Shown in pieces: positions 59,201 through 64,000 of a stretch of 64,000 bases of DNA. Origin of the DNA: Strix aluco (lineage: Eukaryota; Chordata; Aves; Strigiformes; Strigidae). The stretch covers positions 38,392,180-38,456,179 of the forward strand of contig NC_133932.1 of NCBI RefSeq assembly GCF_031877795.1, given 5' to 3'. The stretch's first letter is position 1, and every line of letters begins with the position of its first letter. The notes beneath the pieces were generated by a model that saw nothing but the letters and a program-made list of their open reading frames with translations, had not been told where the DNA came from and searched no databases. A program made the translations under genes and the position numbers.

Positions 59201-62200
59201 AATCTACAATCCAAGTGCTCAATGTAGTTTTTCAGGACAGCATGCAATTCTGATAGCCGTACTGTAAACATTAACTATTCTTCCCTTTCTGAACCAAAAC
59301 AAAGTCTTTTTTAAAAATAAATGGTTCGGGGTTTTTTTTTCCTTCTAGAGGGCTTACAAGTAACATCTGACTATACCTTGACTTATCATTTGTTTTTCTA
59401 GGAAATTCAATAGTATTTCCTAAGAAATAGAAGTTATTGTAAAACTACAATAATCTATGCTGCCAGTGTATATACAAATATTAGCATATTGGATGTTCAT
59501 AGTTGTTAGCTAGATAAAACTACTTTTTCTGAATAAGCAAGGTATTGTAATTCTTCAACTTCCTTCTTTTCATGCACCCAGCACTGTTCTGAAGTACTAT
59601 GCATAAGAATGCTATTTACTTTTCCTTTGGCTGATTTTTTTTTAATTGTAACTTAACATTAGCTTCAGCTTTCCGTATTCTTGCTGTATGAGATTTTTTA
59701 ATTGTACTTCTTGAACATTCTTTAGGCTGGTGTTTTATACTGATTTTTAACCACTGATGTATTTTTACAGTCTTCTGGTTTGCACATATATTCCCTTTCA
59801 TTGACTAACTTACATCCACCTTTTTCCCACACTCCTGAAATATCAACCCACTGTGACTCCCCATGTCTGCTGCCATCCTGGCCCATAGGTAAGGTGATAC
59901 CTTTTTTTTCTCTCTTCCCCTTCTACTAGGAGACAGGTTGGAAAGAAATCCAGCTCTCTCACTCTGCAGTTTGGACTTCAAAAGTGGATTTACTGTGGTT
60001 TTTTGCTCTTTTAGAACTCCAGCATCCCTTTCGGGTGACCTGAGCCCATCACCGTGGCATCGGCCTGGGTGCCTGCTGAGAAACCTGGTGCTGGCAGAAT
60101 GGATCAGGGAAGAACTCCAGGACATACCATGGGTTGTCATCAAGCTACACATGATTTGGGATTTCTGATAGCAGGGATCATTGCCAATCCAGCTCCCTCT
60201 GGTAAATCTCTACTTGATTAAGTGGGCTTGCAGAATTGTTCACATCCAGACTTGGCTGTAGACCATATGGGATTGCACAGGGTCTGTGCTAATGGGGACC
60301 TGTAGGCCTAATGGCGGTGCTGACAGCAGCATTTCAAGAAAACACACAACAGAGATCCTCTAGGATTGTGCAAAGCTGTATCAAATTATCCGGCATTTAA
60401 AGAAGGGGTTTCTTCTCCCTCTCATTTTGCCCTTCTCCCTGCACTGCCATCTTCTTCTGAAAAGTTTGGGCCATTATGTAAAGATGACTAGATTTGGGCC
60501 CATAATGTATTAAGCTATTGCTGCTAATACCAAGGAAATTTTGCCAGTCAACATCTTCTATCTGGATGAAGTACAATTGAATATATTTTCCTTGTGTATC
60601 TCTGGATTAACAAAGCATAAGAAAAACACACAAATATTCCCCATCTTTGTGTCATTTAACAGACCAGCAATGTGCTGGGAGCTAGACTCACTAGCTTTAC
60701 AGGTTTTCTAGCTTATCAACTGAAAGTAATAATTGCTTGCTTTTTGCCTTTTGTTACATGATCCATTTTTGCATCTCAGGGGGGAAGATATTAAGGTTTT
60801 AATATATCCATAAAAGAAGTATCTGAAAGCTGTCATCTTGTTCTAAGTATTTGCTCCTGAGTTTCATAAAGCCGTTCAAGGTATACCAGAAAAAAAAAAA
60901 AAGTCATTGTATTAAAATATACATTTAAATCCATATTTCTACATATTACTCTCTATGCTACCACAATTCAGGATGTTGAGGTTCTACCTGAATTATGGGC
61001 ACAGGCACACAGTGAAGCATGGCTGTTACAGCAGCTTAAAGAACTGCTCTTCCACATTGCCACCCCTATTGTACGTTCTTATCTGTCCTAAGTCTTAGGT
61101 AAAATTAGTTAACTTAAACATCAGTTGCATATTTTATGTAGGTAGTCTAGTTTTTCCAGTAGCTCTTGAAGTCCTTGTGACCTCTACAAGCAAAGATTTG
61201 GTGCAATATTCTTTGCCTTACAAACTCTGCCTCCCTTTGAAATCCCTAAATTCTTTAACTCATCCTAGCAGGATTAAAAATACATTGTTGGCCATTTGTG
61301 AATGAGCAGAAAACATAAATTAAATAGGTACAAGGACTGGCATGACACTTTGGCTATTTGTTACCCAAGTGGGTAACAAAATGCCCCTGGAGGTACAGCA
61401 GTTTAAAGCAGGAACTTGCTCTGTTGTCATTTTGCAGTGTTAGCAAATGCCCATAAACTTTTTCTAAGGACTGTGGCTTTTGTGATGATAAGACTAACAC
61501 ATAAGCACTGTGTACCTACATTCACCTTTGCATTTAGTATCTGCAAGAGTAATTTGTTTCCTGAGTATGTTTCCTGTGATGCTTATCACCAAAGGGTCTT
61601 ACAGCCTCACAAGCATCTAGAGCAAAGATTAATGTTTTGAAAGATTTTCTCTAAGCTTTCAAATTACGGAATGAATGGTTACAGAATAAGAACAGAAATG
61701 ATACTTCAGGAGTGTTCTGCATCCCACATCTTTGATTAATTACCGAAGAAAGAACAGTATTACTTTTCTTTTGCAGACACAAAACTGAGATACCTGAAGT
61801 AAAACATTTTAAATTTTCCTGGTCCTTTGGTAATTAAAATCCCCTCAGCTAGAGACCACTGGATCCCTGGGCTTTGGCAGGCAAGCAAACCAGTTACTGT
61901 GTTGCCTGATTTTGTAGCAAATGCCTGGGTGTAGTTCAATGTAGTTTAGGCAGTAATGAAACTGAAGTAACCTTCTACACTTTTCTTGTGGATAAAAGCA
62001 GGTAACTTGGCAGTTATCCAACAGACATTGATCACTAACGATGGTGATTTTTCACAGTTGAGGTGGTGACAAAGCTTCTAGGAGCTTAAAATTTTTATCC
62101 ATGGAGTCTGTGACCCACCAATGCTCATACAATAAATTTATTACAAAATTAAATTATCCTGATCCTAGTTAATTTTCTTTGCTTTAATAAAAGTAGCAGA

Positions 62201-62313
62201 GTTTTTCATTTGGCTGTCACGAACTGTAGTATTTTGGGTTTAAAGACACATTATTTTTACTTTAGAGGGTAGAAATGCACTCTTCAATAATTTTGATCAT
62301 TTATTATTATTTA
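53223..62313. other. Region downstream of BACE2, no recognised gene
   Basis: About 9 kb of AT-rich sequence with short random open frames on both strands. It contains AATAAA hexamers at 57222-57227 and 57989-57994 with GT-rich sequence after them, and a T19 run (57745-57763). No FAM3B exon, MX exon, RNA gene or mobile element was recognised. A moderately GC-rich patch at 59.9-60.3 kb is unexplained. Confidence 0.7.
57989..57994 (+). terminator. Candidate distal polyadenylation signal AATAAA
   Basis: The hexamer in TTAAAATAAATG is followed about 30 bases later by TTCTGTGTGTCTTTTT, a strong GU/U-rich element. If used by BACE2 it would give a 3' UTR of about 6.6 kb. It might also belong to an unannotated transcript or be chance. 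Confidence 0.35.
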
Positions 62314-62501
62314 CAGAACGGGTCATTAGGCGTTGGAGTGGGCTGCCCAGGGAAGTGGTGGAGTCCCCATCCCTGGAGGTGTTTAAGAGTCGGATTGACA
62401 TAGCGCTGAGGGATATGGTGTAGTTGGGAACTGTCAGTGCTAGGTTAATGGTTGGACTGGATGATCTTCAAGGTCCTTTCCAACCTAGATGATTCTGTGA
62501 A
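62314..62501 (+). mobile_element. CR1 LINE, short 3' end (sense)
   Basis: A 188-base 5'-truncated CR1 tail: GGGTCATTAGGCGTTGGAGT, GGCTGCCCAGGGAAGTGGTG, CCCATCCCTGGAGGTGTTTA, then GGTTGGACTGGATGATCTTC and TTTCCAACCT with the terminal GATTCTGTGA. It is closer to a typical CR1 3' end than the other copies, so it is probably the youngest insertion here. Confidence 0.95.
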
Positions 62502-63143
62502 ATTAGCAGAGGCGACATTTTCTGATTTATCTCACAGGATAACAGTGCCTGCAGAAATAATTGCATATTTGGAAAAGTAACCCAGAAGGGTGTTGTCCTT
62601 AACTTTCTCTTGCCCACACATAACTCCTTTTCCTTTTTCTCCTATGCTTTTCATTTCTTAAATTGAGTTGTCCCATGCTACCGCTGTAATTATTCTCACA
62701 CCTAGGTTTTATTGGATGTTACTTTTCATTTGCAAGGTCCACTACGTTTGAAAATAACCAGCAGCAATTACTCCCTCAGGTTTTACCTATAATTTATAGG
62801 ATACTATAATATCCCACTCACAGATGAGGATAAGAAATGACTCTTCTCCAGGGACTGGAAACTTTAATAGCTTTCATGGGTGTCCTGGGAGGAAGGCAAA
62901 AGCCCCAGTTTGGCTGTGGTCATGTATGTGCCCTCCTGCAGGATTTTATTCATGTGTTTGCTGAACTAAACATAATTTCTATGCATCGTTAGAGGCAGAG
63001 TGAATGAAAGGTATTCTGAATCAGAGAGTTTTAAGAGCAAATGCTAATTCACAGTGTAGTTTAGTGATTTAATTTTGAAAATTACTCAGCTTCCTTGTTT
63101 GGTATTTGCCCAACTTGGAGGTCTTTAGCTGGGTATCCTGAAC
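62502..63143. other. Intergenic sequence, nothing recognised
   Basis: AT-rich sequence between the short CR1 copy and the GC-rich patch. No open frame, repeat or signal worth naming was seen. Confidence 0.6.
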
Positions 63144-63735
63144 ATGTTTAAGTCTTTAGAAGCTGTCCTTGATGTGAGCTGTAATTTCCTTGATTCAGGG
63201 CCAGGGCTGATTGGTACTGGTAGGGCTCAGCACCCACACAGGCCTGCAAACACTTATCGACAAGAGCATGTTGGAAACTTGGCAAGCCCATGGTGTGGGA
63301 CTCCAGATGGGCAATGCCATTATCTCCCACAGACTAGAAAACATGTACTACCAGTACCGTGCTGTGGCTTCATTCTCCTTACATCTGGCCTGGGAGGCTG
63401 GGGAGTGGGAGACAAGCAAGGGTGCTGCCCCACACCCCAAGTGCAAGCCGTGCAAGGTTTCTTGGTGGGGTGATGGGAACCAAGCACTGACCAAGCTACC
63501 CCACCAGAAAGAAAACATCCAGGCAAGACTGCATGACACCTTGCTCGCAGCACCAGCAGGGCCCACCACAAGGAAAGATGAACCAAGGGCTCGGCCCGGT
63601 GAGCTCGTGCCGGTGGTAGGACTTGTGTCATCCTGGTGCTGTGGCAGTGGGTGGAGAAGGGAGGAGGGGGCTCCAGTGGAGCCCTGCCCTGTGGCCTCAA
63701 CAGCTCAAACACCAGGAAGACCCTGGCCATGACCA
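63144..63735. other. GC-rich patch open on both strands, function unknown
   Basis: From about 63.14 to 63.74 kb the composition becomes clearly more GC-rich than its surroundings. Long frames stay open on both strands: 173 codons at 63211-63732 (+) and 158 codons at 63320-63796 (-). Neither product resembles a family I know, and neither shows a signal peptide, membrane segment or repeated motif. It could be an unrecognised repeat (for example LTR-derived), an exon of an unknown transcript, or chance from GC-rich composition with few stop codons. Confidence 0.35.
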
Positions 63736-64000
63736 GGAAAAAGCCCTTGCTTGCTTTCTGAGTTGGGTTCAACAGACTTAAAAATAACTGTTTCATTTTG
63801 AGATTTGGGCAAAAACAGTTTTTTGAACAGGCTGACAGGTGGCATGTGTGAACCTTCCTTTTGATCCTACTGGCCAGTTGGTTTCTTTCTGCAGAAAATA
63901 ACTTTTAGCACTACCTCTTACGTTTGAGTTTTTAGGTGAAGTCTACTGTTATAACGCCTTGGCTCAGAAGGCGCTTGGTTTGACAGATACATCCTCCTTC
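63736..64000. other. Intergenic sequence to window end, nothing recognised
   Basis: A short AT-rich end segment with no recognised feature. Confidence 0.6.

Noticed and set aside
53223-64000. FAM3B, the expected downstream neighbour
   Set aside because: Searched by eye for its signal-anchor exon and conserved core, and no exon was recognised. It presumably lies beyond the window.
1-64000. tRNA genes, rRNA, CRISPR arrays and bacterial operons
   Set aside because: No cloverleaf with intact A and B boxes, no rRNA segment and no regular spacer-repeat array was seen. The only tRNA-like blocks belong to the worn SINEs.

Overview
This window is genomic DNA from a bird. It contains one complete protein-coding gene on the + strand, BACE2 (beta-site APP-cleaving enzyme 2, a membrane-anchored aspartic protease also called memapsin-1). 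Bird origin is inferred from several 3'-truncated CR1 LINE copies, worn MIR-type SINEs, a compact gene with a GC-rich first exon, and the encoded protein. The species cannot be named from this sequence. No prokaryotic, plasmid or phage features were seen.

Layout: 1-3.9 kb is 5' flank with no recognisable gene. About 3.9-5.3 kb is a strong CpG island holding the promoter region and exon 1. BACE2 then runs from the ATG at 4544 to the TGA at 51433-51435 in nine coding exons: 4544-4855, 26741-26829, 33801-34017, 35615-35743, 36936-37070, 40220-40321, 43796-43945, 45122-45290 and 51182-51435. All introns have GT-AG ends and the phases join into one frame of 518 codons, the length I recall for human BACE2. 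Both catalytic DTG/DSG motifs (Asp110, Asp303), six ectodomain cysteines at the expected positions, a transmembrane segment and the conserved C-terminal tail are present. The 3' UTR probably ends near 53.2 kb. From there to 64 kb is intergenic sequence with no recognised exon. By known vertebrate synteny FAM3B would be expected further downstream, but I could not find an exon of it here.

Mobile and repeat content is modest. There are four CR1 segments (20.0-20.5 kb, 28.4-29.7 kb reversed and carrying a reverse-transcriptase remnant, 47.9-48.5 kb and 62.3-62.5 kb), two ancient MIR/CORE-SINE-like copies (31.8-32.0 kb reversed; 50.9-51.1 kb just upstream of exon 9), and several mononucleotide or simple repeats, including C24, G21 and a CCCT tract.

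I did not find an undescribed biological system. The points most worth a second look are two upstream ORFs before the BACE2 start (one overlapping it out of frame and encoding a poly-leucine stretch from a CTC tract), a weak exon 4 splice donor beside an out-of-frame competitor, retention of only one N-glycosylation sequon, candidate distal polyadenylation signals, and a GC-rich patch near 63.1-63.7 kb that is open on both strands.
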